From an uncultured Rhodocyclaceae bacterium (GTDB lineage: Bacteria; Pseudomonadota; Gammaproteobacteria; Burkholderiales; Rhodocyclaceae): a DNA stretch of 29,319 nt. The stretch's first letter is position 1. Each line of letters starts with the position of its first letter. Location: the NCBI GenBank assembly GCA_937892345.1, contig CALAGF010000338.1:1-29319 (forward strand). Direction: 5' to 3'. The position numbers and the translations under genes were made by a program. The notes under the pieces were generated by a model. The model was given only the letters and a program-made list of their open reading frames with translations, did no database searches and was not told where the DNA came from. This document shows, piece by piece, positions 1 to 7,031 of the stretch.

Positions 1-187
1 GCACGGCGGTCTGGATGGTCATGTGCAGCGAGCCGGTGATGCGCGCGCCCTTGAGCGGCTGGGTCTTCGCGAATTCTTCGCGAATGGCCATCAGGCCGGG
101 CATTTCGGTTTCGGCAATGCGGATTTCCTTGCGACCCCAGTCGGCAAGGGATAAATCAGCGATAACGTAATCTTTGAATTCAGCCAC
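1..187 (-). CDS. ahcY: Adenosylhomocysteinase (SAH hydrolase), N-terminal part
   Basis: This enzyme splits S-adenosylhomocysteine into homocysteine and adenosine in the cytoplasm, which relieves product inhibition of methyltransferases. Only about the first 62 codons are in the window; the gene runs off the left edge. The translation has the AhcY N-terminus: the segment [16 protein letters not shown], then [15 protein letters not shown], and finally [17 protein letters not shown], the conserved substrate-binding start of the family. I chose the GTG at 185-187 because it gives the family's usual N-terminus and has an AGGAG ribosome binding site at 194-198. The start codon lies inside a potential hairpin that belongs to the riboswitch expression platform (181-247). 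metK lies upstream on the same strand, so the locus covers SAM synthesis and SAH removal. The identity is secure from the N-terminus alone. Confidence 0.95.
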   Translation of the reverse strand, partial: MAEFKDYVIADLSLADWGRKEIRIAETEMPGLMAIREEFAKTQPLKGARITGSLHMTIQTAV

Positions 188-247
188 AGTAAGCTCCTGA
201 TGAACTGTGGCCGGGAGGGATGCTCACCCGCATCCCGCGCCCGGCAC
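181..247 (-). promoter_or_regulatory. Expression platform of the SAH riboswitch (alternative stems over the ahcY start)
   Basis: Two competing hairpins can be read between the aptamer and the ahcY start. Hairpin A: GGGATGC (236-230) pairs with GCATCCC (223-217), extended by CCGGG (244-240) with CCCGG (215-211) and by GTG (247-245) with bases near 207-210. Hairpin B: CGGCCACAGT (213-204) pairs with ACTGTGGCTG (190-181), ten pairs including one G-U, and covers the GTG start while the AGGAG sits in its 13-base loop. A and B share bases 207-213 and exclude each other. The aptamer's GCTCACCC (264-257) is also a perfect complement of GGGTGAGC (229-222) in hairpin A. The likely logic is that SAH holds GCTCACCC in the aptamer, A forms, B is broken and the start opens. 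The pairings are seen; the direction is inferred. Confidence 0.75.
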
Positions 248-254
248 GGGTTAA

Positions 255-313
255 ATGGGTGAGCGCGGTTTGCACCGAGCCTGGGAGGGAATCTCCTGCA
301 GCGCTCCTCGGAA
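255..313 (-). ncRNA. SAH riboswitch aptamer upstream of ahcY
   Basis: Read on the minus strand, the sequence shows the hallmarks of the S-adenosylhomocysteine riboswitch. CCGAG (311-307) pairs with CTCGG (279-275) as P1. Directly after it, GAGCGC (306-301) pairs with GCGCTC (266-261), closing the pseudoknot. The conserved strings CCGAGGAGCGCTGC, CCAGGCTCGG and GCGCTCACCC are all present in the right order. The class is known to bind SAH and to switch on SAH-recycling genes, which fits its place in front of ahcY. A TATAAT box lies just upstream, so the aptamer would begin close to the transcript's 5' end. Confidence 0.93.
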
Positions 314-320
314 GCTGCAA

Positions 321-349
321 ATTATAACCCTGTGAGTTTTCAGCGAGAA
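321..349 (-). promoter_or_regulatory. Probable sigma-70 promoter of ahcY
   Basis: On the minus strand there is a perfect TATAAT at 326-321. Seventeen bases upstream is a weak TTCTCG (349-344) in the -35 position. Transcription would begin near 314, just ahead of the SAH aptamer. The -35 region overlaps the last codons of the small upstream gene. Confidence 0.6.
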
Positions 350-567
350 GGGCTGTTTTGGGCGGTCTGCCGCCTGGGGGAAACCATGATGACCTGCGTG
401 TTGAGCAGATGCTGTTTGACAATCGCCAGGGCTTCGGCAACGTTGTGTGCGGCCTTGATGCGGAGCAACTCACTGCTGCCATCCGGAAAACGCACTGCCG
501 CGGTGTATTCCTGAACTTCAAGCGCTGGTACCGGAAGTTCTTCTGGTAGTGCCGGTTTTCTTGCCAT
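340..567 (-). CDS. Unknown 75-residue protein
   Basis: I do not recognise this family. I start it at the ATG at 565-567 because an AGGG lies about six bases upstream; the frame also extends eight codons further 5'. The N-terminus is proline-rich (MARKPALPEELPVP). The rest reads like a compact beta-beta-alpha-beta unit: YTAAVRF, ELLRIKA, a helix NVAEALAIVKQHLL, and a strand QVIMVSP. There is no signal peptide, membrane segment or cysteine. It lies between ahcY and the HD-GYP gene on the same strand, and its 3' end overlaps the ahcY promoter. An AT-rich inverted repeat lies upstream at 601-619. The ordered hydrophobic pattern and plausible ribosome binding site favour a real gene, but its function is unknown. 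Confidence 0.6.
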   Translation of the reverse strand: MARKPALPEELPVPALEVQEYTAAVRFPDGSSELLRIKAAHNVAEALAIVKQHLLNTQVIMVSPRRQTAQNSPSR

Positions 568-600
568 TACGAACCCTTTGTCTGAAGACAATGGAATTTT

Positions 601-619
601 ATTTTATGACAAATAAAAT
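601..619. repeat. AT-rich inverted repeat upstream of the 75-residue gene
   Basis: ATTTTAT (601-607) and ATAAAAT (613-619) form a seven-base inverted repeat with a five-base spacer, 34 bases ahead of the small gene's start. It could be an operator or part of an AT-rich promoter, since on the minus strand it contains TAAAAT-like -10 sequences. It is too AT-rich to be a convincing terminator. Confidence 0.4.
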
Positions 620-663
620 ACAGAGGGCGCGATCGTAAAGAATTGTTAATCGAATGTCATTGA

Positions 664-1863
664 TCAGGTGCTGGTCCAGTACTGATTGATATCGCGAATG
701 CCCCATTTGGCGGCATCTTCCCTGCCTGCGATTTTTTCGGGGCTGCGTGCGAGATCGATAATTTCGGGCCTGAGGTAGGATAGGGAGCGGGTGGAAAAAA
801 ATACCCGAACCTTGGGCTTTAACAGCGATTTTTCGTTTTGCTCAATCACGACGCCAAGTTTGCCTGAGGCCAGCTTGACCAAGGTGCCGATCGGATAGAT
901 GCCGAGGCTTTTGACGAAGGCCTGGAAAATACCGGGATCAAAATGGCCTTTCCATTCAGCCATGCGCTGGATGGACTCCCCCGGACACCAACCCGCCTTG
1001 TAGGGGCGATTCGATGTGATGGCGTCGTACACATCGCATACGGCGCCCATTTTTGCGAACAGACTGAGTTTTTCGTCATTCAGACCGTCCGGATAGCCGC
1101 TGCCATCAATTTTTTCGTGATGGTGGCGGCAGACATCCCGGGTTGTTTCTCCGACTCCGGAAGCCGCCAAAAGCAATTTATAACCCTCTTCCGGGTGTGA
1201 TTTGACGATGGCGAACTCGGCTTCACTGAGTTTGCCGGGTTTGTTGAGAATTTCCGCGGGGATCAGGGCCTTGCCCAAATCGTGCAGCAATCCCGCCATA
1301 CCGGCTTCCCGGGTCTGGGCTTCATCAAGGCCGAGTTGACGGGCGAGTGCGATCATCAAGGCGCAGACCGCAACCGAGTGCATGAAGGTGTAGTCATCAG
1401 CCGCTTTCAGCCGGGACAGGCTGATCAGCGCCCCGGGGTTGCGCAGGACAGAATTGGAGATTTCCTCGACCAGGGGGGCGGCGGCTTCGGCTTCGATGGC
1501 TTTGCCCATGCGCGCTTCCTGAAACATTGAAACGACGGCTTCCTTGCCCTTGCTGAGAATCCTGGAGGCCCGCTCGAGTTCGTCATTCATCGACGTGCGC
1601 GCGGGTGTGGCAACCGGCGCAAGCGGCAGTTCTTCGCTTGCGTGAATTGAAACTGGCGGGGTGGCCGAACCCGACTCGACATCAAGGCCTTTTTGGCAAT
1701 TGATCCAGACCTCGCGGATTGAACTACCCCTGATCAGCTGCAGGTCAGATGCATCAGTAATGACAAAACGCGTACGCCAGAAAGGGTGATCCAGCCAGTC
1801 CCCGCAAAAGGCTTCCAGGTGCATGCCCAAACGGAGTTGATCAACGTGGATTTTTTTCAACAT
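664..1863 (-). CDS. HD-GYP domain cyclic-di-GMP phosphodiesterase with N-terminal DUF3391
   Basis: A probable cytoplasmic enzyme that hydrolyses c-di-GMP and so favours the motile state. It has 399 residues from the ATG at 1861-1863. Residues 1 to about 60 match DUF3391 (start MLKKIHVDQLRLGMHL), the usual N-terminal partner of one HD-GYP subgroup. A low-complexity linker with a helical stretch follows. The HD-GYP domain spans about 130-330: H162, the HD pair 194-195 in HDLGKALIP, H223 in KSHPEEG, HHHE 247-250, and the signature GYP at 256-258 in DGSGYPDG. The metal ligands appear complete, so an active enzyme is expected. The start lies only 17 bases after the T-run of the metK terminator, with no clear ribosome binding site. 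Expression may therefore depend on readthrough or on a promoter inside metK. Confidence 0.92.
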   Translation of the reverse strand: MLKKIHVDQLRLGMHLEAFCGDWLDHPFWRTRFVITDASDLQLIRGSSIREVWINCQKGLDVESGSATPPVSIHASEELPLAPVATPARTSMNDELERASRILSKGKEAVVSMFQEARMGKAIEAEAAAPLVEEISNSVLRNPGALISLSRLKAADDYTFMHSVAVCALMIALARQLGLDEAQTREAGMAGLLHDLGKALIPAEILNKPGKLSEAEFAIVKSHPEEGYKLLLAASGVGETTRDVCRHHHEKIDGSGYPDGLNDEKLSLFAKMGAVCDVYDAITSNRPYKAGWCPGESIQRMAEWKGHFDPGIFQAFVKSLGIYPIGTLVKLASGKLGVVIEQNEKSLLKPKVRVFFSTRSLSYLRPEIIDLARSPEKIAGREDAAKWGIRDINQYWTST

Positions 1864-1879
1864 GGCGATCGTGAGTGAC

Positions 1880-1904
1880 AAAAAAGGGAGCCCAGCGGCT
1901 CCCT
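1880..1904 (-). terminator. Intrinsic terminator of metK
   Basis: On the minus strand GGGAGCC (1903-1897) pairs with GGCTCCC (1892-1886) around a four-base loop GCTG, with an extra A-T pair. A run of six T follows (1885-1880). It lies 20 bases after the metK stop codon and just before the HD-GYP start. Confidence 0.85.
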
Positions 1905-1923
1905 GATGCCTGTTTGGGAAAGC

Positions 1924-3087
1924 TTACAGGCCGGCATCCGATTTCAGCAGATTGGCGCGGTCGACCGCTTCCCAGCTGAATTCCGGCTCATCCCGACCGA
2001 AATGGCCGTAGGCAGCGGTCTTTTGGTAAATCGGACGCAGCAGATCCAACATATTTACGATGCCCTTCGGCCGCAGGTCGAAGTGCTTGCGAACCAAGGC
2101 GGTCAGGGTTTCGTTGCTGACCTTGCCGGTGCCATAGGTTTCGACCATGATCGATGTCGGTTCGGCAACGCCGATGGCGTAGGAAACCTGCACCAGACAA
2201 CGATCTGCCAAGCCTGCAGCCACAATGTTCTTGGCGACATAGCGGGTTGCATAGGCCGCAGAGCGGTCAACCTTGGAGGGATCTTTGCCGGAGAATGCGC
2301 CACCGCCGTGGGGTGCTGCACCGCCATAGGTGTCGACAATGATTTTGCGACCGGTCAGGCCACAATCGCCCTGCGGACCGCCAACGACGAAGCGACCAGT
2401 GGGGTTGACCAGGAACTTGATGTCGCCCTTGATCAGTTCTTTGGGCAGTACCGGTTTGATGATCTGTTCAATCGTCGACTCGCGCAGATCTTCGAGGCTG
2501 ATGTCCGGAGAGTGCTGGGTGGAAAGTACAACGGTATCGATGGAGTGCGGCTTGCCATCAACGTAACGGATGGTGACCTGGGATTTTGCGTCCGGACGCG
2601 CCCAAGGCAGTCGGCCATCCTTGCGCAGCATGGCTTGGCGTTCAACCAGGCGATGCGAGAGGTAGATTGGTAGCGGCATCAGCGATGGAGTTTCGTTGCA
2701 GGCGTAACCGAACATCAGGCCTTGGTCGCCGGCGCCTTGACCGAGATTGTCGTCGTAAGCGGCATTGACGCCCTGTGCGATATCCGGGCTTTGTTTGTCG
2801 TAGGCGACCAGTACGGCACACCCCTTGTAGTCGATGCCGTATTCGGTGTTGTCGTAACCGATGCGTTTGATCGTGTCGCGCGCAACCTGAATGTAATCAA
2901 CGTTGGCATTGGTCGTGATTTCGCCGGCCAGTACGACGAGCCCAGTGTTGCACAGTGTTTCTGCAGCGACGCGGGAATGCTTGTCCTGAGCCAGGATTGC
3001 ATCGAGAATTGCGTCGGAAATCTGATCCGCGACCTTGTCCGGATGGCCTTCGGATACTGATTCCGAGGTGAAGAGATATTCGCTCAT
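1924..3087 (-). CDS. metK: S-adenosylmethionine synthetase
   Basis: This enzyme makes SAM from methionine and ATP in the cytoplasm. It has 387 residues, the usual bacterial length. Visible motifs are [17 protein letters not shown] (His15 and Asp17 at the active site), the GAGDQG hexapeptide at 118-123, and the glycine-rich GGGAFSGKD loop at 261-269. I chose the ATG at 3085-3087 because GGAG lies seven bases upstream and the family begins [10 protein letters not shown]; an in-frame TTG four codons earlier is less likely. It has its own promoter (3206-3233), a leader of about 110 bases with alternative stems, and an intrinsic terminator. ahcY downstream on the same strand completes the SAM-SAH branch of the methyl cycle. 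Confidence 0.98.
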   Translation of the reverse strand: MSEYLFTSESVSEGHPDKVADQISDAILDAILAQDKHSRVAAETLCNTGLVVLAGEITTNANVDYIQVARDTIKRIGYDNTEYGIDYKGCAVLVAYDKQSPDIAQGVNAAYDDNLGQGAGDQGLMFGYACNETPSLMPLPIYLSHRLVERQAMLRKDGRLPWARPDAKSQVTIRYVDGKPHSIDTVVLSTQHSPDISLEDLRESTIEQIIKPVLPKELIKGDIKFLVNPTGRFVVGGPQGDCGLTGRKIIVDTYGGAAPHGGGAFSGKDPSKVDRSAAYATRYVAKNIVAAGLADRCLVQVSYAIGVAEPTSIMVETYGTGKVSNETLTALVRKHFDLRPKGIVNMLDLLRPIYQKTAAYGHFGRDEPEFSWEAVDRANLLKSDAGL

Positions 3088-3098
3088 GGAAAGCTCCA

Positions 3099-3199
3099 AT
3101 GGTCCTTGGGTCCGGCGTTACCGGCTTCGGACCATGAGCAGGCGACGCTTTAGCGGAATTTGTGAATCGCCCCGCAAGTTGTCTGTTTAACTCGGCGAT
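3099..3199 (-). promoter_or_regulatory. Structured metK leader with competing stems
   Basis: The leader can form two sets of mutually exclusive helices. ATGGTCC (3135-3129) can pair with GGACCAT (3105-3099), which abuts the GGAG ribosome binding site. Alternatively, GGTCCG (3133-3128) can pair with CGGACC (3114-3109) as a local hairpin. Further upstream GGCGAT (3171-3166) can pair with ATCGCC at the very 5' end (3199-3194), or GGCGA (3171-3167) with TCGCC (3145-3141). I do not recognise a known SAM or SAH aptamer here. Regulation of translation by SAM or methionine would be logical, but that is inference. Confidence 0.45.
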
Positions 3200-3207
3200 C
3201 CCATAAT
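3179..3207 (+). promoter_or_regulatory. Probable promoter of the divergent acyltransferase operon
   Basis: TTGTCT (3179-3184), a 17-base spacer and CATAAT (3202-3207) face rightwards. The -10 box overlaps the metK -10 box on the other strand, so polymerase should occupy only one of the two at a time. Confidence 0.55.
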
Positions 3208-3233
3208 ATTAGCCTTTTCACGCTGGGTTTCAA
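3206..3233 (-). promoter_or_regulatory. Probable sigma-70 promoter of metK
   Basis: On the minus strand TTGAAA (3233-3228), a 16-base spacer and TAATAT (3211-3206) make a good promoter. The start point would be near 3199, giving a leader of about 110 bases. Its -10 box shares bases 3206-3207 with the -10 box of the divergent acyltransferase promoter. Confidence 0.7.
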
Positions 3234-3246
3234 CCCCGGGGAACCC

Positions 3247-4089
3247 ATGGTCTTTATTTTCAGGATACTTGCCTTGCTTCCGTTGCGGGTCCTTCATGGG
3301 CTTGGGGCCTTGCTCGGGTGCGTGGTTTACCTGCTCTCGCCAACCTATCGGCGACATTTGCGGGAGAACATGGCGCTGGCTGGCGTGGTCGAGGCCGGTT
3401 TTCTGAAGGCCGCAGCCGAGGCCGGCAAACAAATGATCGAACTGGCGCCCATATGGATGCGGCCGGTCGAACGGGTGAATGATCTGGTGGCCGAGGTAAT
3501 CGGCTGGGAGCATGTCCTTGCGGCCCGGCAGGCCGGCAAGGGGATTGTTTTTTTAACGCCGCACCTTGGCTGTTTCGAGATCACTGCGCAGTACCTGTCC
3601 TTGAGTGGCCCGATCACGGTGCTTTACCGCGAACCCAAGTCGGCGGCGGCACAGGAGTTGATTTTACTGGGCCGCAAGCGTGCGCAATTGCATCTGGCCC
3701 CCGCCGATTTGTCCGGGGTGCGTGCCTTGATCAAGGCTCTGAAGAAAGGTGAAATGGTCGGCATGTTGCCCGATCAGGCACCCAAAACCGGTGAGGGTAT
3801 CTGGCTGAAGTTTTTTGGTCGATATGCCTACACCATGACCTTGGCAGCGCGCCTGACGGAAACTTCGGCTGTTTCCCTGTTGACTTGGGGGGAGCGTTTG
3901 CCAGGTGGGCGGGGTTACCGCATTCATTTCCAGCCTCCGGTGACCGCGTTGAGCGGTACTACGGTCGACCGTGCTCAACAGATCAATTTTGAAGTTGAGG
4001 CCCTGATCAAACGCTGTCCCACGCAGTACCTGTGGGGTTACAACCGTTACAAGCGCCCGGCCGGCGCCGAATTGCCGCCTACCGAATGA
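3247..4089 (+). CDS. Lipid A lauroyl/myristoyl-type acyltransferase (LpxL/HtrB family)
   Basis: An inner-membrane acyltransferase of 280 residues that probably adds a secondary acyl chain to Kdo2-lipid A. A hydrophobic N-terminal helix (about residues 2-30) anchors it. The catalytic HX4E motif is HLGCFE, with H106 and E111, followed by the family blocks LYREPK, MLPDQAP and FFGRYAYT. The start ATG at 3247 follows a GGGG that is itself part of an inverted repeat (GGGTT at 3225-3229, AACCC at 3242-3246), so the ribosome binding site may be partly masked. The stop overlaps the start of the next acyltransferase by four bases (ATGA). Which acyl chain and position it uses cannot be read from the sequence. 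Confidence 0.9.
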   Translation: MVFIFRILALLPLRVLHGLGALLGCVVYLLSPTYRRHLRENMALAGVVEAGFLKAAAEAGKQMIELAPIWMRPVERVNDLVAEVIGWEHVLAARQAGKGIVFLTPHLGCFEITAQYLSLSGPITVLYREPKSAAAQELILLGRKRAQLHLAPADLSGVRALIKALKKGEMVGMLPDQAPKTGEGIWLKFFGRYAYTMTLAARLTETSAVSLLTWGERLPGGRGYRIHFQPPVTALSGTTVDRAQQINFEVEALIKRCPTQYLWGYNRYKRPAGAELPPTE

Positions 4090-4970
4090 ACCATCTCAAA
4101 CTTTTCCCCACCTATCTGCTGGTTTTATTTCTCTGGCTGTTGCACTGGTTGCCGTTGCCGCTATTGCGCTTGCTTGGGGCGGGCCTGGGCCGCTTGTTCT
4201 ACTGGTTTGGACGGGATCGCCGCCGGGTGGCAGCAACCAATTTGAGTCTCTGTTTTCCTGAAAAAAGCGTGAGTGAAATCGATGCGCTGGTGCGTCGCCA
4301 TTTTGTGGTGTTTGCCTGCTCCGTGCTTGACCGCACGCTGTGCTGGTGGGCGCCCAAGGCAAGGCTCGAACGTCTGATCCGGATTTCCGGGGTTGAACAT
4401 CTGACCGATCCTGGTGGTCGTCCCGTGATCATGTTGTCACCGCACTTTGTTGGCCTGGATGCCGGCGCGACCCGGATTTCGATGTTTGTACCCGGTTGCA
4501 GCGTCTACTCCCGGCAAAAAAATCCGGTGCTCGACAAATTGCTTTACGACGGTCGTGCACGCTTTACCGATGTGGTGCTGCTGTCGCGTCAGGATGGCCT
4601 GCGCAAGATCATCAAGGCAATGAAGGATGGCTTCCGCTTTTACTATCTGCCCGATATGGATTTCGGCCCGAAAGAGTCGATTTTCGTGCCGTTTTTTGGC
4701 GTCCAGGCGGCGACGATTCCAGCGCTTTCGCGTATTGTCCGGCTGACCGGCGCCTGCGTCGTGCCTTGCATTGCACATATGCGGCCGGACGGTTACGAGG
4801 TGGAAGTCATGCCGCCGTGGGAAAATTTTCCCGGTGAAAGCGTCGAGGCAGATACGCTTTTCATGAATCGCTTCATCGAAAGTCAGGTACTGCGAATGCC
4901 GGAGCAGTACTTCTGGTTGCACAAACGTTTCAAAACCCGGCCACCCGGAGAACAGAGGTTTTACAAATGA
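4086..4970 (+). CDS. Second LpxL/HtrB-family lipid A acyltransferase
   Basis: A paralogue of the preceding gene with 294 residues and an N-terminal membrane segment rich in leucine (about residues 7-42). The catalytic motif is HFVGLD, with H120 and D125, the HX4D form of the family. Later blocks are VYSRQKNPVLDKLLYDGR, YYLPDMDFGPKESIFVPFFG and QYFWLHKRFKTRP near the C-terminus, where LpxL proteins carry the same kind of motif. The ATG at 4086 gives a normal N-terminus and overlaps the upstream stop. Two different acyltransferases in tandem would be enough to add both secondary acyl chains to lipid A. The stop overlaps the following GNAT gene by four bases. Confidence 0.91.
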   Translation: MNHLKLFPTYLLVLFLWLLHWLPLPLLRLLGAGLGRLFYWFGRDRRRVAATNLSLCFPEKSVSEIDALVRRHFVVFACSVLDRTLCWWAPKARLERLIRISGVEHLTDPGGRPVIMLSPHFVGLDAGATRISMFVPGCSVYSRQKNPVLDKLLYDGRARFTDVVLLSRQDGLRKIIKAMKDGFRFYYLPDMDFGPKESIFVPFFGVQAATIPALSRIVRLTGACVVPCIAHMRPDGYEVEVMPPWENFPGESVEADTLFMNRFIESQVLRMPEQYFWLHKRFKTRPPGEQRFYK

Positions 4971-5470
4971 GCAGTCTGAATATCGAAATCCGTCCCGTGA
5001 CGCCGCCCGATGTGCCGGCGATTTCCGCTCTGGCACGTGAAATCTGGCAGGCAACCTATCCTGGCATCATTACCCAGGAGCAGATTGATTTCATGCTTGA
5101 GCAGCGCTACGGTCACGAACGCCTGTATGACGACATCGAGGATGCGGACAAGTGGCTCGACCAGGCTTTTGAGAATGGCCGCCGCGTCGGTTTTGCTTTC
5201 AGTGAAATCTATAAAGGTGAGTTCAAGCTCGACAAGCTGTATATCCACCCCGATGTCCAGCGCAAGGGTGTGGGCGGGCAGTTGATCGCACACGTGGCCG
5301 AGCGGGCAAAGAAGCTGGGGCATCCTTGCGTGATCCTGCAGGTTAACAAACGCAATGAAAAAGCCATCAATTCCTACATGAAATATGGCTTTGCGGTACG
5401 CACCACGACTGTAGACGACATCGGTCACGGCTACGTGATGGATGATTTCGTGATGGAGAAAAAACTTTAA
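4967..5470 (+). CDS. GNAT-family N-acetyltransferase
   Basis: A 167-residue cytoplasmic protein of the Gcn5-related acetyltransferase fold, which moves an acetyl group from acetyl-CoA to an amine. The acetyl-CoA loop is clear: LDKLYIHPDVQRKGVGGQLI, with QRKGVG at residues 98-103. It is followed by VILQVNKRNEKAINSYMKYGF, the usual motif B region with the conserved asparagine and tyrosine. The N-terminal half (IRPVTPPDVPAISALAREIW) is typical. The start overlaps the acyltransferase stop (ATGA), so it is translated with the two lipid A genes. The substrate cannot be told from the sequence. Confidence 0.88.
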   Translation: MSSLNIEIRPVTPPDVPAISALAREIWQATYPGIITQEQIDFMLEQRYGHERLYDDIEDADKWLDQAFENGRRVGFAFSEIYKGEFKLDKLYIHPDVQRKGVGGQLIAHVAERAKKLGHPCVILQVNKRNEKAINSYMKYGFAVRTTTVDDIGHGYVMDDFVMEKKL

Positions 5471-5474
5471 CAAT

Positions 5475-5503
5475 TTGAGCTAACCGATTGGCTCTGCTAT
5501 CCT
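5475..5503 (+). promoter_or_regulatory. Probable promoter of dapF-DUF484-xerC
   Basis: TTGAGC (5475-5480), a 17-base spacer and TATCCT (5498-5503) lie just after the GNAT stop and 30 bases before the dapF start. A run of five T follows the -10 box. Confidence 0.5.
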
Positions 5504-5532
5504 TTTTGTAAATTTACGTGGCAGGATACAAG

Positions 5533-6363
5533 GTGAAACTCAAATTTTCGAAGATGCATGGCCTGGGCAACGACTTTGTCGTGCTTGATGGTGTTCGGCA
5601 GCAGGTTTCGCTGACGCCGGAGCAATTGCGCTATCTGGGCGACCGCCATTTCGGTGTGGGTTGCGACCAGATTTTGCTGGTTGAAAAGGCGCAGCAGGCC
5701 GGCGTCGATTTTCGTTACCGTATCTTCAATGCCGACGGCGGTGAAGTTGAGCAGTGCGGCAACGGCGCGCGTTGCTTTGCCCGTTTTGTTCATGATCAGG
5801 GCCTCACCGATCAGCGTGAAATACGCGTTGAAACGATGAAGGGCGTGATTTCACCGCGTCTGGAAGGTGACGGCAATGTGACGGTCGACATGGGCATGCC
5901 GCGATTTTCGCCGCAGGAAATTCCATTTCTGCACGATGAGGATGTGGTGATCTACAACCTGGATGTGGCGGATGAAACCCTCGAAATCAGCGTGGTTTCC
6001 ATGGGTAATCCGCATGCGGTACAGGTGGTGGCCAGTGTGGACCAGGCGCCTGTCGCTGCCCATGGTCCCTTGATCGAGTCGCACGAACGCTTTCCGCAGC
6101 GGGTGAATGCCGGCTTCATGCAGATTCTGGACAAGCACGCAATTCGTTTGCGTGTGTATGAACGCGGTGCCGGTGAGACGCTGGCCTGCGGAACCGGTGC
6201 CTGTGCGGCGGCGGTGGCGGGAATTCGACGCGGCTTGCTGGCATCGCCGGTGCGCGTCACCACGCGAGGCGGCGATCTGAACATTGCCTGGGGCGGTGAA
6301 GGACGACCCGTGATGATGACGGGTCCGGCGGTGACCGTATTCAGCGGAGAAATTGAACTATGA
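5533..6363 (+). CDS. dapF: Diaminopimelate epimerase
   Basis: Converts LL- to meso-diaminopimelate, the precursor of lysine and of peptidoglycan cross-links. It has 276 residues, the usual length. The two catalytic cysteines are visible: C75 in [10 protein letters not shown] and C219 in [10 protein letters not shown]. The N-terminal [13 protein letters not shown] block is canonical. I chose the GTG at 5533 because GCAGGA lies seven bases upstream and the protein then begins [10 protein letters not shown]; an in-frame GTG at 5518 adds five residues without a ribosome binding site. lysA, the next enzyme of the pathway, is at 18168-19430. The stop overlaps the DUF484 gene by four bases. Confidence 0.97.
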   Translation: MKLKFSKMHGLGNDFVVLDGVRQQVSLTPEQLRYLGDRHFGVGCDQILLVEKAQQAGVDFRYRIFNADGGEVEQCGNGARCFARFVHDQGLTDQREIRVETMKGVISPRLEGDGNVTVDMGMPRFSPQEIPFLHDEDVVIYNLDVADETLEISVVSMGNPHAVQVVASVDQAPVAAHGPLIESHERFPQRVNAGFMQILDKHAIRLRVYERGAGETLACGTGACAAAVAGIRRGLLASPVRVTTRGGDLNIAWGGEGRPVMMTGPAVTVFSGEIEL

Positions 6364-7031
6364 GTGCCATGTTTCCGGAAGAAATTGCCGAATATCTGAA
6401 GAACAATCCCTCGTTTTTCGAGCGTTATGCCGATTTGATGTCGCAGATTTTCCTGCCGCATCCGCATGGCGGCCGAACGGTCTCCCTGGCGGAGCGCCAG
6501 ATGCTGACCCTGCGTGAAAAGAATCGTGCGACCGAGAGCAAGCTGAGTGAATTGATTGCCTTTGGGGAAGAAAACGACCAGATCAGCGAAAAGGTGCATC
6601 GGCTTGCGGTCGGCCTGATTGCAGCTGAAACCTTTCAGGCGGTGATCCATTTGTTGAATTTCCACCTGCGCGATGACTTTTCCGTGCCGCATGTGGCGCT
6701 ACGCCTCTGGGACAAGCCGGCGGGTATCGAGGATTTGCCGGAATTTGCCGGCGTCAGCGAAGAGTTGCAGGTGTTTGCCGAAACACTGGCACGCCCCTAC
6801 TGTGGTTCTACCGCAGGTTTTGGCACGGCCTCCTGGTTTGGCGAACATGCACCACATATTCGTTCGCAGGCGCTGATTGCCTTGCGCAACGGCGGCGGCA
6901 CCATCGGTCTGGTAGCACTGGGCAGCGAGGAAGGACAACGCTTCTATACCGACATGGGGACGCTCTATCTTGAGCGGATCGGCGAAATGGTATCGGCAGC
7001 GCTGGCCCGGGTGACACGCAGCACGCTGTGA
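6360..7031 (+). CDS. DUF484 family protein
   Basis: A 223-residue cytoplasmic protein of the DUF484 family, whose gene typically lies between dapF and xerC. The N-terminal block has the typical form: [19 protein letters not shown], then [17 protein letters not shown] and a helical segment. The C-terminal two thirds look like a GAF-type alpha/beta domain, ending with [20 protein letters not shown]. The biochemical role is not established to my knowledge; a link to XerC function or to signalling is only suggested by the neighbours. It overlaps both neighbours by four bases (ATGA with dapF, GTGA with xerC). Confidence 0.92.
   Translation: MSAMFPEEIAEYLKNNPSFFERYADLMSQIFLPHPHGGRTVSLAERQMLTLREKNRATESKLSELIAFGEENDQISEKVHRLAVGLIAAETFQAVIHLLNFHLRDDFSVPHVALRLWDKPAGIEDLPEFAGVSEELQVFAETLARPYCGSTAGFGTASWFGEHAPHIRSQALIALRNGGGTIGLVALGSEEGQRFYTDMGTLYLERIGEMVSAALARVTRSTL

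Noticed and set aside
180..521. Minus-strand frame of 113 codons over the riboswitch
   Set aside because: It lies over the SAH aptamer and the ahcY promoter; the conserved RNA structure explains this sequence.
1906..2673. Plus-strand open frame of 255 codons antisense to metK
   Set aside because: It is an antisense shadow of a strongly conserved metK and also covers the metK terminator side; no domain is visible.
4437..5054. Minus-strand open frame of 205 codons across the acyltransferase and GNAT genes
   Set aside because: It runs against two well-supported overlapping genes and shows no domain.
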